Assembly: GCF_963678635.1 (NCBI RefSeq)
Contig: NC_087062.1
Span: 10,214,670-10,278,669, forward strand
From: Symsagittifera roscoffensis
Taxonomy: Eukaryota; Xenacoelomorpha; Acoela; Convolutidae
Direction: 5' to 3'
Length of the DNA stretch: 64,000 nucleotides
The translations under genes were made by a program, and so were the position numbers. How positions within the stretch are numbered: the first letter of the stretch is position 1; each line of letters opens with the position of its first letter. Of this stretch, positions 44,001-54,500 are shown piece after piece. The notes below the pieces were generated by a model, which was not told where the DNA came from, ran no database searches, and saw only the letters and a program-made list of their open reading frames with translations.

Positions 44001-46063
44001 CTTTCGGAGTCAAACATTTTTGAAAATTCTTGTGTAAATCTTTTCCAATTTGATTTTATTTCTATAGGCAATACTGAAAACCATTTTTGGGCTGCGCCAT
44101 CTAGAGTTGTTTGTATTAACGCTGTGCGTCGATGTATCCAGTTTTGATGTAGTGGCGTATTAATTGGTTCAGGTCCTATATTTAAAATCAAATTTGCTGT
44201 GACTGCATTTAAATAGTCTTCTACAGAATATTCAGGGTCTGTTCCTGTGAATACCATTAAAGGTTTATTTGATGTTATTGATGATCCACCCATAAGGTAT
44301 GGATTCATCGTCATTTGTAATGATTCTGCTGCATTTGGCATTTGAGAAAAATTTGAAAGTTGATTTCTTGTTATTTCGTGTTGTTGAAGATAATATGGGA
44401 GTGGTATTTCATTTTGCATTTGTGCTGGTTGGTACGAGTTTGCAATCATTGGGTTTTGTTGTTGAATTGGTTGAAAAGATTTATTAATTGGGTTTTGTTG
44501 TTGAATTGGTTGTTGAATTTGTGTATCTATTGGTTGTGGAGAAAAAATTCTATGATATGTATGTGGTTTCTGTATTCCTTGTCCACGATATTCATGATTA
44601 TAGGGTGTAAATATATCTGGTTGTAAGAAATCATCATCTGAGGATAAGTAATCCATTTGATAAGATGTGTGTTTTTTATTTTTATTTTGTTGAAAAAATG
44701 GATAGTTTTCACTACGATCCTGTGGAGGATGTAAATTTGTTTGGAAATTTACTGAATTAGGTGGTGCCATTGGGTTATCCCAGTTTCGAGATCTTGTATA
44801 ATTACTAAAATTTTTTCGTGGTTGATAACTTGTTTTTGATGGATGTGTGTAATTATAATTATGGTCTGCAAAGTTGTTTCTAGTGAACGTTTTGCGTGTT
44901 TTTGGCGGTATTGTCATGGGTCTGTATGTTTGGTAATCCATGTGTGAATATTTTGGAGCAACCGAAGGTTTAACGGTTGATCGTAATGTTACCTGTGTTT
45001 GTGAAGAATTTGTATTTCTTGGTGTTGTTAAGTTTGGACGTATTGGTGAAATACTTTGTTGTGTAGTTGTTGTGTGTACGATTTCTTCATTTATGAAGTG
45101 TGATGGTGTCTGGATATCTTGTTGAGTAAGATTCCTAGTTCCATTGAGGTTTTCATTGTGTATGACTGTAGAGTTTAAACTATTATTTTGCATATCGGGT
45201 AAAAATGTATTATAGTTTAATGGTGTTGCATCAATGGTTAATGGTATTACTCGTACATAATCTCTTACATAAGATATCGTACTTATTGCTTGACTTGAGA
45301 TTGATTGTGGGAAGTTTATGAATGCGGGATGAGACCATTCGGGGTCCCAAACATAGTCTGATTGTTCTGTGATGGCAGTATCATCGTTTGAGTTTTGGGG
45401 TCTAAAATTTTTTCTTGCTTGTGAAATTAAATCAATATTATGTGTGAAATAATCTATTATGAACCATGCCAAGATTTTTTGTAAGTCGTGTTTTGTATGT
45501 TGTGAAACTTCATCTTTCGTGAAATTTTCTTTAATTATATTTAGAAAACTAGAGAGTAGTGTGATTTCATGTCGTACTCTTATATGTTTAGATGTTTCTG
45601 TCGGTGAGACATTTGGTATCTGGATTTCGTTTTCTAATATCGAGATATAACTATATATTATCGCAAAAACTTCATTGGTGAATATGGAGTTTGCTCTTTG
45701 TGAGTTATTATATTGGATGCTTTTTATATATTCTGAGAATATTTTTGAGAATTCTAAATCAAGGTCGTCTGTTTGAATTATATATTTGCTGTGATTCTGG
45801 TTTGGTGAGCTGAATTCTATGGAGTAGATTCCGTATTGTTGTGTTAGGTTACATATATCTTTTAGATAGTGATCGATAATTTGTCTTTTGATTTTTACAT
45901 CTGGGAACTCTGTTTTACATGGACTGATTCCGGGTTCAAACAAATTTAAGAGTAAATTTTTGCAGAATATATGCTGTCCTCTATCAGTGGTTGCGTCTAC
46001 GATAAAGGGGAAAATATCATCATCATCTGGACTTTCTTCACCTGGAGTGTGCGTTGAGCTCAT
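41015..46063 (-). pseudogene. gag-pol: Gag-protease-RT polyprotein (N-terminal 1682 codons; RT interrupted by frameshift)
   Basis: ATG 46063. Residues 1-200 or so are a matrix-like region beginning with an acidic patch (ESPDDDDIFPF). Residues about 260-590 are Gln/Asn/Pro-rich. Residues about 599-760 are the capsid region (FTGTDPEYSVEDYLNAV, TLDGAAQKWFSVLPIEI). A CCHC zinc knuckle lies at about 841-855 (CNYCRRYGHSISEC). Residues about 870-1110 are a remarkable Asn/Arg/Ser/Tyr-rich low-complexity domain. The aspartic protease has DSGAESN at about 1229. RT begins near 1590 (INPVIILAKG, VLDARYLNSL) and ends at TADMN, where a small deletion shifts the frame (about 41030). The downstream frame continues RT. 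Gag and pol share one frame, with no gag stop. Confidence 0.9.
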
Positions 46064-46505
46064 TTTTTCGTTCGATGACTGTTAATATGTAATTATCAAT
46101 GTGTCTAATTGGTTGATTCCAATTGTATAAATGTACTGGTTTGTGTTTATACTGCTTTTTTATTCTTCTTTTTCCTCTTTTTGATGAATTTGAAGTTGTT
46201 TCTGAGTCAGAGAAATATAATTGATCGTGAATTGGGCAATTTTTATCTATTGATTCTTTCAGTTTATAAAGTTCGTCTAAACTGTTGGTTTCTGATTCTG
46301 AAAATGCGTTTCGATTTTTTGAAAATCTTTTTCGTGTTATTTGTCTTTGTTTAGTTAGTATTTTTCTCTTTAATGTTTGTCGTTTTGTTCTAATGTATCC
46401 AACTGTTTGTGTATGAGGTGGGATTACAAGGTCGTATTTTTTGTTATTTATTTCACAATTGTGTAAAACGATTGTTTGTTTTTTTCCTAGGTTTTTAAAT
46501 GACAT
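46038..46505 (-). CDS. ORF1: 155-residue basic protein overlapping the start of gag
   Basis: ATG 46505, stop 46038, overlapping the Gag ATG (46063) by 26 bases in another frame. It begins MSFKNLGKKQTIVLHNCEIN. The middle is Lys/Arg-rich (TKRQTLKRKILTKQRQITRK). An acidic Ser/Glu segment (FSDSETTSNSSK) precedes a nuclear-localisation-like cluster KRGKRRIKKQYKHK. No known domain. Diverged relatives precede gag relics at 51353-51553 and 58260-58530, so the ORF is a regular part of this lineage. Basic clusters suggest nucleic-acid binding, for instance an RNA-binding regulator, which is inference. Translation of Gag would then need leaky scanning or reinitiation. Confidence 0.6.
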   Translation of the reverse strand: MSFKNLGKKQTIVLHNCEINNKKYDLVIPPHTQTVGYIRTKRQTLKRKILTKQRQITRKRFSKNRNAFSESETNSLDELYKLKESIDKNCPIHDQLYFSDSETTSNSSKRGKRRIKKQYKHKPVHLYNWNQPIRHIDNYILTVIERKNELNAHSR

Positions 46506-47433
46506 AAGGTTTAGGATGACGGATGCAAAAGTTTGTTAAATGATTTCTATTTGCTTAAACTGTTAGTCCTTACGATTTTTTTGTTAGCCTAACCTGGGTC
46601 TATTTGTTCAGGGTTGGGGAGAAAAGTATATCGATTCCGAAGAATGATTTTATACTTTCTCGTGGCTAGTATAAGCTAAGGTGTTAACTTACTTAATCTT
46701 ACTTAAGGGTAGTGATTGTGTTCAGGGTTGGAGAATAGTAAATCGATCCACAGGGTTCAGGTATAATTAGAACGCGAGTAGTTCGTTAGATACTATTTTA
46801 AACTTACTAAGTCTAAGATTTATCCTGGGTCTGGTAAGAGGGGGGATCAAGTGAAGGATGAATAACCGAAGTTCTTCACTGTTTATCCTAATTTGAATGA
46901 TTAGTTTTGTTCAAAAATTTCTATTAGTCCTGGGTTTTTAGAAAGGGTTGGATAGTGAATCGACGTTTGAGGTCGTTAGACACTCGTTTAAATGGGTGGG
47001 GGAGAACAAAGTTGTTCTTTTTGATCCAAGGATAGGCCTTGATGATCAAGTTTTAAATTTAATTAAATAGAAAATGATTTAAGATCCAAGGATAAGCCTT
47101 GATGATCTGATTTTAAAATTAAGTGAATTTAAGTTTAAAATGTTTTAAATTTGTGTAAAGAATAGATTTAGTATTTTTATGATATTAGTGAGCTTATGAT
47201 TGCTGTTATGTTTAGGCGATGAAGCTGGAACAACAGGATGATTTATAATTACTAATCATTTATTGTCATGCTACTAATTTTTATTTTGATTTTTCAATAA
47301 ATATTTTTCAAACATGTTTTGTATATTACTGCAGAATTTTGGAAAACGATCTGAGATCTTTTTATCAATCGTTATTGTATATTAATAATTTTGTTTAGCG
47401 CCTGAAATGATTTTGAAGATTGACTTCAAAATT
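46506..47433 (-). other. 5' leader and probable 5' LTR region of the retroelement
   Basis: Non-coding. Reading on the minus strand it contains repeated CCAACCCT...CCCAGG segments, a TATA box, and two copies of a 25-base segment containing gatccaaggata at 47022 and 47083. A diverged copy lies at 57640-58260 on the plus strand, also followed by an ORF1 relic, which supports its identity as the element's 5' region. I found no second copy at the 3' end of the element, so LTR boundaries cannot be set. The Maverick sequence begins by about 47434. Confidence 0.55.
46647..46654 (-). promoter_or_regulatory. TATA box (TATAAAAT) upstream of ORF1
   Basis: GTATAAAATC on the minus strand, about 145 bases before the ORF1 ATG, with tcattcttcgg following as a possible initiator. 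It is lost in the relic copy near 58110. Likely the promoter of the retroelement. Confidence 0.5.
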
Positions 47434-47667
47434 TTATGTTTGCAAATGAAAATCTAAATTCATTGCTAGTAGTATTCTAAATACAAAAGTTTGTTCTGGC
47501 TTTTGCCGAACTATCATATAACTATATGGTAAGTTTCTGCTTTGTCGTATGTCGTCTCTGGTTCGAGGTCTTCTTCCAATTCCGGGTAGTTCTGTTATCG
47601 TTCGGAATATTGGCTCTGATCTATTGAGTCGTAGAGACATTTCGATTAAATTATTGTCGTATAACAT
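47434..47667 (-). other. 77-codon open frame in Maverick block, unrecognised
   Basis: Minus-strand ATG 47667. Reads MLYDNNLIEMSLRLNRSEPI, then GIGRRPRTRDDIRQSRNLPY and ends DFHLQT. It follows the ATPase remnant on the same strand. It is not the C terminus of the ATPase as far as I can tell. It is a possible complete small Maverick protein or fragment, with no known motif. Confidence 0.35.
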
Positions 47668-47699
47668 TTTGTAAATGTTTTGTCTAATTTCTAATCTAT

Positions 47700-48290
47700 T
47701 ATTGGTTAATGCTAAGCTATTAAGGTCTTGTTCGAGACTTATGGTCGCACCAGATGTGGATCTAAAAGGTGTCCGAAGCTGTCTTTTGTAGCCAGTTCAT
47801 ATAATTCTCGTAAGAATTAAGGCTCATTAAGTTGCCTTCCGAGGTGATCAAATTGCTGAAAATTACAAGTTGATTTGAACAAAATTATGTGAGATGTGTG
47901 CAAATCAGTAGTTCGTGACCATCGGCTTTGTTTGAGTAAATAATGTTTAACATAACCAACATCTAAGCCCCTGTGTCTTCCTGCTGTTGCTGGTTTTACG
48001 AACTCTTTATCATTGTATATTTCTTTGCATGAGTCATCAAACACTAACAGAATGTTTTCAATGTTTCTCAAACGATCGAATTCGTCAAACTTTACAAATT
48101 TCCTTTGAACTCTGCGAGCGTTTACCTCGTTCATAACTACAGGTTGAATATCTTTATATAAAAAAACATCACTCTTTCAAATTTGGGATAAAATGTTATT
48201 CCTGTCAAAAGCTAAAAAGTCAACACTGTTTTTCCGGATTTTGACGGTCCTACAACTGCCATAAACAGTCTTGCCGATGTATCAATAATT
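47700..48290 (-). pseudogene. Maverick packaging ATPase, best copy in the window
   Basis: Starts at ATG near 48290 (MNKIIDTSARLFMAVVGPSK, then SGKTVLTF, the Walker A motif). After a stop and frame change, 48134-47817 is open for 105 codons, with NIENILLVFDDSCKEIYNDK (Walker B, hydrophobic strand then DD), GRHRGLDVGYVKHYLLKQSR and LHTSHIILFKS. Next come LRELYELATKDSFGHLL-type residues near 47800. This order is that of Polinton FtsK/HerA-type genome-packaging ATPases, which pump DNA into the capsid. Two or more breaks prevent function. Confidence 0.75.
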
Positions 48291-48329
48291 TTATTCATAT
48301 CCTTGGATTTGGTAGCACGCACCTATTAA

Positions 48330-48571
48330 ACCAGACAAAATTGAAAACTAAACTGATGTTTCTTCACAGCTTATTTGCGTCCAAGAAAGTTTATGGATAC
48401 AAAAAAAAGTAAATTGAAAATTAGAATCATTTTAGACATAAAAACTACTTCTGATCTGGGGACCGTAACATCATTACAAAACTTCCAAGGTTTTTGTTCG
48501 GTGTTTGTTTGATCATAAGCAAAATCGGTAATTATAGTCGCATCAGGCTCATCAATCGCTATTTCAGACAT
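48330..48571 (-). pseudogene. Maverick small membrane protein of the PRSEVVF type (right copy)
   Basis: Same gene as 13858-14112. It opens identically through VPRSEVVFMSKM and then shifts frame in the poly-A/T run (FNLLFFVSINFLGRK). The FSILSGLIGA block follows after a stop in the next frame. One membrane span. It lies directly before the ATPase. Confidence 0.55.
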
Positions 48572-48688
48572 TCAGCTGTTCAGTTTAGTTTTCTCTCTGT
48601 CTCGTTCTCTCTGACTCTCTATCTATAACACTCGTTTCTTAATGAGAAAGAAAAAACGCGTTTTTTTGTCATAAAATATGTATTATCT

Positions 48689-49250
48689 TTACTTCTGAAC
48701 AATAAAAAATCTCGTATCGAGTATAACTTCTAGAGTAATCAGTTGTGTCAGTGTCATGACCATGCGTTCCCACAACATTATTGGCTGGCACATATTTAAT
48801 TTTTTTGCATGAAATACAACTTTTTGTACAGAGTTCTCTGGTGGTAGTTTCTGAACTTCCTCAGGTAGGTCACTGCTGTGAAGATCCATTTGAGTTCCGT
48901 GTTGACGTTTGGGCACTAAGACTAGCCTGGGAAGACATACTGCTCGTTTGTCGGCTAATGTTTTGACAATACTTGTAACGTTGAAAATAGACGAATTGGT
49001 CAATCACTGGGAGAAAAATTCTTAAAATAGTCATTTCGTATCCTGAAAGAGTAATTTGTTCTTTCCGTTGAACAACTTGACCTCGGCAATTAATTTTTTT
49101 CTGTTCTGACCAAAGTTTTTTTGATATCCTTCTCTGGTGTCATCCAAGTAAAAGAACACTAAATTTGGAGATAATTACGTCTTCGCTTTTGTTAGTCTTT
49201 CGTTGCTGCTCATTTGTTAGCCAATCAAAAAAAAACCTTAGTTTTTTTCA
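48689..49250 (-). pseudogene. Maverick-associated possible minor structural protein (right copy, broken)
   Basis: Homologous to 14228-14760. Recognisable pieces include the QMDLHSSDLPEEVQKLPPEN stretch in 49003-48689 and, upstream, sequence corresponding to ITLIRTEQ. The frame is interrupted repeatedly, and the upstream half of the gene is deleted here (sequence jumps near 49262). Confidence 0.4.
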
Positions 49251-49261
49251 GGGCACAGTAA

Positions 49262-49938
49262 AACTGGACAGTTATTCTTTATAATTTAAACCATTTTCAC
49301 AAGAAAAAAAAACAGAGAACATGCAGCCAGAAAGTAATTTCGACGGTCAGAATTTTCCGGATACGTTTTTTTCGCCGTCAAATGAATCTCATGAATGATT
49401 TCCAAATTTGTTGAGTTAACTCTACGTTTTTCCAATTTCATTATTTATTTTATTTCCAATACTCTTTGAACCTACTGAATTTTAAAATTGTGGAAGTAAA
49501 AGTAACCTATTAGATACCAATTACTGATATCTACAACTCAGTGATATACATTTAATTAGACCATCAGCCTTTTTCATAAATTTTTAACATTTTCGGAAAC
49601 AAAAACCTGAATTTTCATTCTGCACTTTTTTTCTTTCATTCAGCTTAGTGTCAAAATCGAACAAGAAATCAAATAAAATTTCAGAAGTAGCATTCGACAA
49701 CTCAATCGCTTTTACATGTTTTTTTTTTCAAATCAAACTAAATTTTCTAGACTGGTTGAAAATAACACGCAGCTAAACGAAAATTTCCTCTGTCTGTGTT
49801 TTCGGGATAAGCGTATTTTAAACTCGTGAAAAAATTGAGGAAAGTTTAACCATTATCACTATCTAAACATGCTGTTCCAAAAGTTTTTAATTAATGAACA
49901 CTTTCATGTGATTTAAAATGTTAATTTGCTTGTTTTAG
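49262..49938. other. Maverick-block spacer, no gene seen
   Basis: Matches 15470-16058. The first part retains the broken KLYPEN... fragment on the minus strand (about 49290-49380). The rest is A+T-rich and ends in ttgcttgttttag immediately before the ATG of the G+C-rich gene. That could be a splice acceptor. Confidence 0.4.
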
Positions 49939-50265
49939 ATGGCATCAGACTTAGAGACAGTCAAAGTCCCTTTCGGGGGACTAGTACTCATCAACATTCC
50001 AATTGAGGAGATTCATGATCGTTTTAAGGCTGGGCCCAACCCTGAGATCCTAGTAGTAAAGGAGTTCTGGCTCATACCGCGCCAGTGGGCCAAGGGGAAA
50101 GCCCTACCCCGAACTTTCGTCCCTGGGTCGCCCGAGTGGGAGATCCTCACCGAGCAACTCAGGGACGTAGTCACCCTCGGGGGTTGGGTTAATTTCAGGG
50201 CTGCTGATCTGCTGGGGCTGATGAACAGCCCATTAGTCTCCATTTATTCACACCTCTTCTTATAA
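49939..50265 (+). CDS. Intact G+C-rich 108-residue protein of unknown function
   Basis: Reads MASDLETVKVPFGGLVLINI, then GPNPEILVVKEFWLIPRQWA and ends SPLVSIYSHLFL. Base and codon use are clearly more G+C-rich than everything around it, which suggests transfer from another source. The ATG directly follows ttgcttgttttag, a possible 3' splice site, and the TAA lies in the loop of a perfect hairpin. Two damaged copies (20705-20970 and 16059-16150) show mostly conservative differences, consistent with past selection on the protein. No signal peptide, membrane span or known motif. I do not recognise the family. Its constant position between the Maverick block and the Gypsy-like leader suggests it belongs to one of them. 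Confidence 0.6.
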   Translation: MASDLETVKVPFGGLVLINIPIEEIHDRFKAGPNPEILVVKEFWLIPRQWAKGKALPRTFVPGSPEWEILTEQLRDVVTLGGWVNFRAADLLGLMNSPLVSIYSHLFL

Positions 50266-50279
50266 AGAAGAGGTTTTTC
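50253..50279 (+). terminator. 9-bp hairpin containing the stop codon, followed by T run
   Basis: CCTCTTCTT (50253-50261) pairs perfectly with AAGAAGAGG (50265-50273). The TAA at 50263-50265 is in the loop. tttttct follows. Conserved at 20959-20986. Confidence 0.5.
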
Positions 50280-50414
50280 TATCAAATTATATTTTTGGTC
50301 CCCTTCTTCGTCATCCCCTTTACTTATCTTATTTTGATTTTTATGAATATTATTATGCATTTTGATAACATCAATTTTCGGGTAAGTAATTCTTATTTTG
50401 TTCAAAATGATCAT

Positions 50415-50648
50415 TCATTTTTGCCTAAGTAGAGGTGGCGGCCGCCGCACTTGACGAATTTTCCTTTCTTCGAGATTCAGCAATAAAATATGCATTTTTG
50501 AAATAAATCGTTCACCGCAGCCAAAAGTTAAGCTACGCTGCCAAAAATTTGTGCTTTCCCATATACCATATAATTTGATTGCCTTAGATTCAATTGGTTG
50601 CATATAGAACGTTGTATATAACGTCATTTTACTAGCCAACAACCCCAA
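50415..50648 (-). other. Possible small gene, 77 open codons (right copy)
   Basis: Counterpart of 21120-21353. Relative to it there is one three-base insertion (YTTFYMQ versus YTYYMQ) and one three-base deletion (RSLTFGCG versus RSCLSVGCG), leaving the frame open. No family is recognised. Confidence 0.3.
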
Positions 50649-50704
50649 ACTTTAGAAGTGAAAGCATGCACCAACCATAACTTAATTTCATTCCCGTTTC
50701 CATA

Positions 50705-50851
50705 AAGTGGCTGGAAACTACTAATGTTAACACTCCTTAAAATATGTGTGCCCAAAAAAGTAGGAGCTTTAACCCCTTTGGGGGTTAAAAAAGGTCAGTG
50801 CAACGGCACACCGAAAAAGGGGGGTTAAAAGTGGTCATTTTCCAGCCACTT
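50705..50851. mobile_element. MITE-like element with terminal inverted repeats (right copy)
   Basis: aagtggctggaaa (from 50705) is the inverse of tttccagccactt (ending 50851). See the left copy at 21410-21558. The interior is about 120 bases, with a ggggttaaaa repeat. Confidence 0.45.
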
Positions 50852-50894
50852 TTACTATATTACTTCCATACCTAACACTTACAATAATTTGTAC

Positions 50895-50920
50895 GGCTGA
50901 AACAATTCATAGTTTCAGCC
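50895..50920. promoter_or_regulatory. Conserved 9-bp stem hairpin (right copy)
   Basis: GGCTGAAAC (50895-50903) and GTTTCAGCC (50912-50920), with an 8-base loop. The stem is identical to the left copy. Confidence 0.4.
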
Positions 50921-51352
50921 GGAAGAGAATAAATTTAACTTAGCAAACAGTTGTTCTTCCTCAGAAAGGGAACTCCTTAGAACTTTTGATTCTAAATATC
51001 TAAGAAGTTGCACGGTTCTATCCGGTCGAAAAGAAGATTGACGACGAACAGACGGTGTGCCTTATCCAAAATCACTTTATGAAAAAACCACCCCGGACTT
51101 AAATTCACTTGATGAGACCAAAAAATCCTCAAACAGACCTCTACTAATTTAGATTTAGCAAAGCAAAAATAGAATAGACAAATTAGAATAGAAACATTCA
51201 ACAAAAAGTAAAGTTAAATTGTTTCATGGAGCCTAAGTAAATTAATCAATGAAAGGCTGAAATCAAGGGGTCAACAGGGTCAACAGGGCGAACCTTTAAG
51301 TTGGCAAACGTAAAAAAAGAATGGACAATTTAGATCAAAAATGCTGCACTAA

Positions 51353-51553
51353 GTGATAAAACGAATAGAAAACTCAACTAGCTTATTTCCACGTCTCAAT
51401 AAGTCTCACCGAAACAAACCAGTAATCAGGCCGATATCAGGTCACAACACGGACAACAACCCGAGCCTCTACATCGTGAAACGAAAAAATAGACTGCAAC
51501 GATTACTTGTCAACAAAATTATTATTGCAGTATATTTTCTTTCACTATTTTGA
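51353..51553 (+). pseudogene. ORF1 relic of the second Gypsy lineage (right copy)
   Basis: 66 open codons: RLNKSHRNKPVIRPISGHN, then YIVKRKNRLQRLLVNK. NKPV...DNNPSLYIVKRKN aligns with KPVHL...IDNYILTVIERKN near the C terminus of the main element's ORF1. It directly precedes the gag relic at about 51625, which has lost its ATG. Confidence 0.5.
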
Positions 51554-51599
51554 ATTGCACTGCAAAGAGCAGTTAGATTCCATCCAGAACTAGATTTTT

Positions 51600-54500
51600 C
51601 ACTACAGTATAAAATCAAGAAATAAATCCAAACCCAATCGACTCCAATCAGTTGAAATTGACATTATCTTTCCCTTCGTGGTCAACCCTAAAAGAGACTC
51701 GTCAGAAGGACAAGTACATTTTTGTCACAATCTAATCATAAATTTATTCCAAAAAAGAAATAGCCCATCAAAAATTATTAATTAAAAGACAAACACTCCA
51801 TAACTACTTACCCGGCTCCAGCAAAATCACATCACATCATGGTGTATTCACTATTGCATTCCTGCCACCACAATGATCAAATCAATCATCACACCAAATT
51901 CAAACAGATGATATTGAAATAGTCTTTTCAAAAGTATCCACAGAAGAGATAAGGAATATACAACATCAAAACTCTGAACAAGCAAACTCAATATTTACGT
52001 ATGATCTTTCGTTTCGTCTATCATACTTAGTTATTATTCCAAAATAGAAACAAACAAGACATTCTACGTGTTTAAAAAGCAGCCAAGCAAGAAAGAATTT
52101 TAGACCACAATCTAACGATGAAACAAAATTAGCAGATGAAATGAATTATGTATGGGACATCGTTTAGTCCCATGTTTTTTTTTTCAATATCCCAAATGAT
52201 ATCTCAAGTGCAGCAATTGCAACTATCTCAGTAAACAGAGTTTCTTAAAATGGATTTTTATTTTAGAGCAACAGATATTAACAACTGAAACCACACCATT
52301 AAATTATAGCACGAAATTCAATGAAGGAACAAAAGAAAATAGCTTAATTTCAACGTTCATAAAGCTGCAACAACACAACAGCATCTCAGCTAAACCTGCG
52401 ACAATTACCTTATCATACAGAAATAATAATACTCCATTTTCGCAAACGACAATACAATCAAAAGTTAATCCATCAGGTGTCCCAAAATACTCGCATATGT
52501 ATTATCAAGCATATAGACCAATAACTAAACACTTCCACTTAAAAATCGAAATACATCAATGGAAAAAAGTTTCAAAACCATAATTAGGATTGTTTCACTA
52601 GTATTGATATTAGTATTCTGATAGCACGACCATTTAATACAACACAAAATCGTTCTCAACAGAATAAATATACCCAACAGGTTACGAGAAATCCAAAATC
52701 TCAATCTGTGAAACTTAATGATGAAGAAAAACATCAAGCAACCGCACTGTAAATTATCCAGTTTTTCAACAAAACAAACAAAAAGACAATTAGAAGTTTA
52801 AAAATAAAAGACAATTACTCCATACCTACTTACCCATTTTTCCGAATCATGTTTTCTCTATCATATATAATTAAGTTTCAATATTAGAAACAAACAAGAC
52901 ATTTTACGTAATTAATAAGCAAGCAAGCAAGAAAAACTTTAGAGGACAAACTAACGATGAAACAAAATTAGCAGATGAAACAATTTATGTATGGGACCCG
53001 GTTTGGTCTCACGTTTTAATTTTCAATATCCCAAATTATATCTCAAGTGCAGCAATTGCAACTATCTTAGTGAGGTCAGATTATTTAGGATAACTCCTAT
53101 TTAAGAGTAAGAGATATTAACAACTGAAACCCCACAAATGAATTATAACACAAAATTCAATGATAGGACCAGCAAAAAACTTTTAAATTAAACGTTCATA
53201 AACCTGCAGCAAAACAACATTATCTTATTTATACAAGCGACAATCACCTTACGATACAAAAACAACTCCATTTCTACTAACGACATTACAATCAAAAGTA
53301 AAGGTCCGAAAAAAACTCGCATATGGATTATCAACCATATATGCTTGATACATTAACAAAAATATTTTTACATTAACAAAAAAAGCCGAAATAAAAAATA
53401 TAAATACATCAATGAAAATAACTTTGCAAACCATACTTATGATTTTTCACTAATAATGATAATATTAATCCGATAGCACGACAACTTCATAAAACACAAA
53501 ATAAATCTCAAGAGCATAAGCTTACCCAACAGGTTCAGGTTACAACAAATTCAAAATCTCAATATGTTAAACTTAATATTAAACAAAACATCCAGCAAGT
53601 CGCACCGTAATTTATCCATATTTTCAACAAAACAAAAAGCAAGCAAAAAATAGACAATTCACACGAAGCCAAACACACTACTCAATAGCCCATGTAGACA
53701 ACAACATCCCGATGTAAAAATTAAAAGACCAATAGTGCATAAAATTACCCGGCAGAAACAAAATCACATCACAATATGATGTATTCACTATTGCAATCCT
53801 ACCACCGCAATCATCAAATCAAACATCACACCGAATCCAAACAGATGATATAGACTTAGACTTTTCAAAACTTTTCATAGAATACATGAGGAGTACACAA
53901 CATCAAAACTCGTACAGAACGATCAATCTCAAATTTTACGAATGATGTTTTCTCAATCATAAAGAATTATATTTCCATATTAGAAACCTATAAAACGTTT
54001 TACGTACTTAATAAGCAAGCAAGCAAGCAAGCAAGGAAAACTTCAAATCCACAAACTAACGATGAAACATTATTAGCAGATGAAACAAATTTTGTATGTT
54101 AGCCCGTTTGGTCTCATGTTTTTTTTTTCAATATCCCAAATGATATCTCAAATGCAGCAATTGCATTTATCTCAGCACACAAAGATTATTTAGGAGTGAA
54201 TCTTATTCAAGAGTATCAGATATTAACAACTGACACCACACCATTAATTTTTAATTTATAACAAAAATTTCGATTAAAGAATATGTAAACAAAGTTTTAT
54301 TTGATCGTTCATAAACCTGCAGCAATACAACAGTATCTCACGTATACATGCGACAATTACCTTATCATACAGAAAAAAAATACACCATTTTCGCAAACGA
54401 CTATACAATCAATAGTTAATCCATCAGTCGTCCCAAAACACTCGCTTATGGATTATCAAGCAAATAGACCAAAAACTAAAATTGCCCACCTAATAAATCG

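Larger units (their letters stand above)
50282..51341. other. Conserved leader of the second Gypsy lineage (right copy)
   Basis: Aligned end to end with 20987-22077, with many substitutions and small indels. It includes the ggcggccgcc patch near 50438, the minus-strand open frame, the inverted-repeat element and the hairpin listed separately. No plus-strand gene is supported. Confidence 0.45.
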
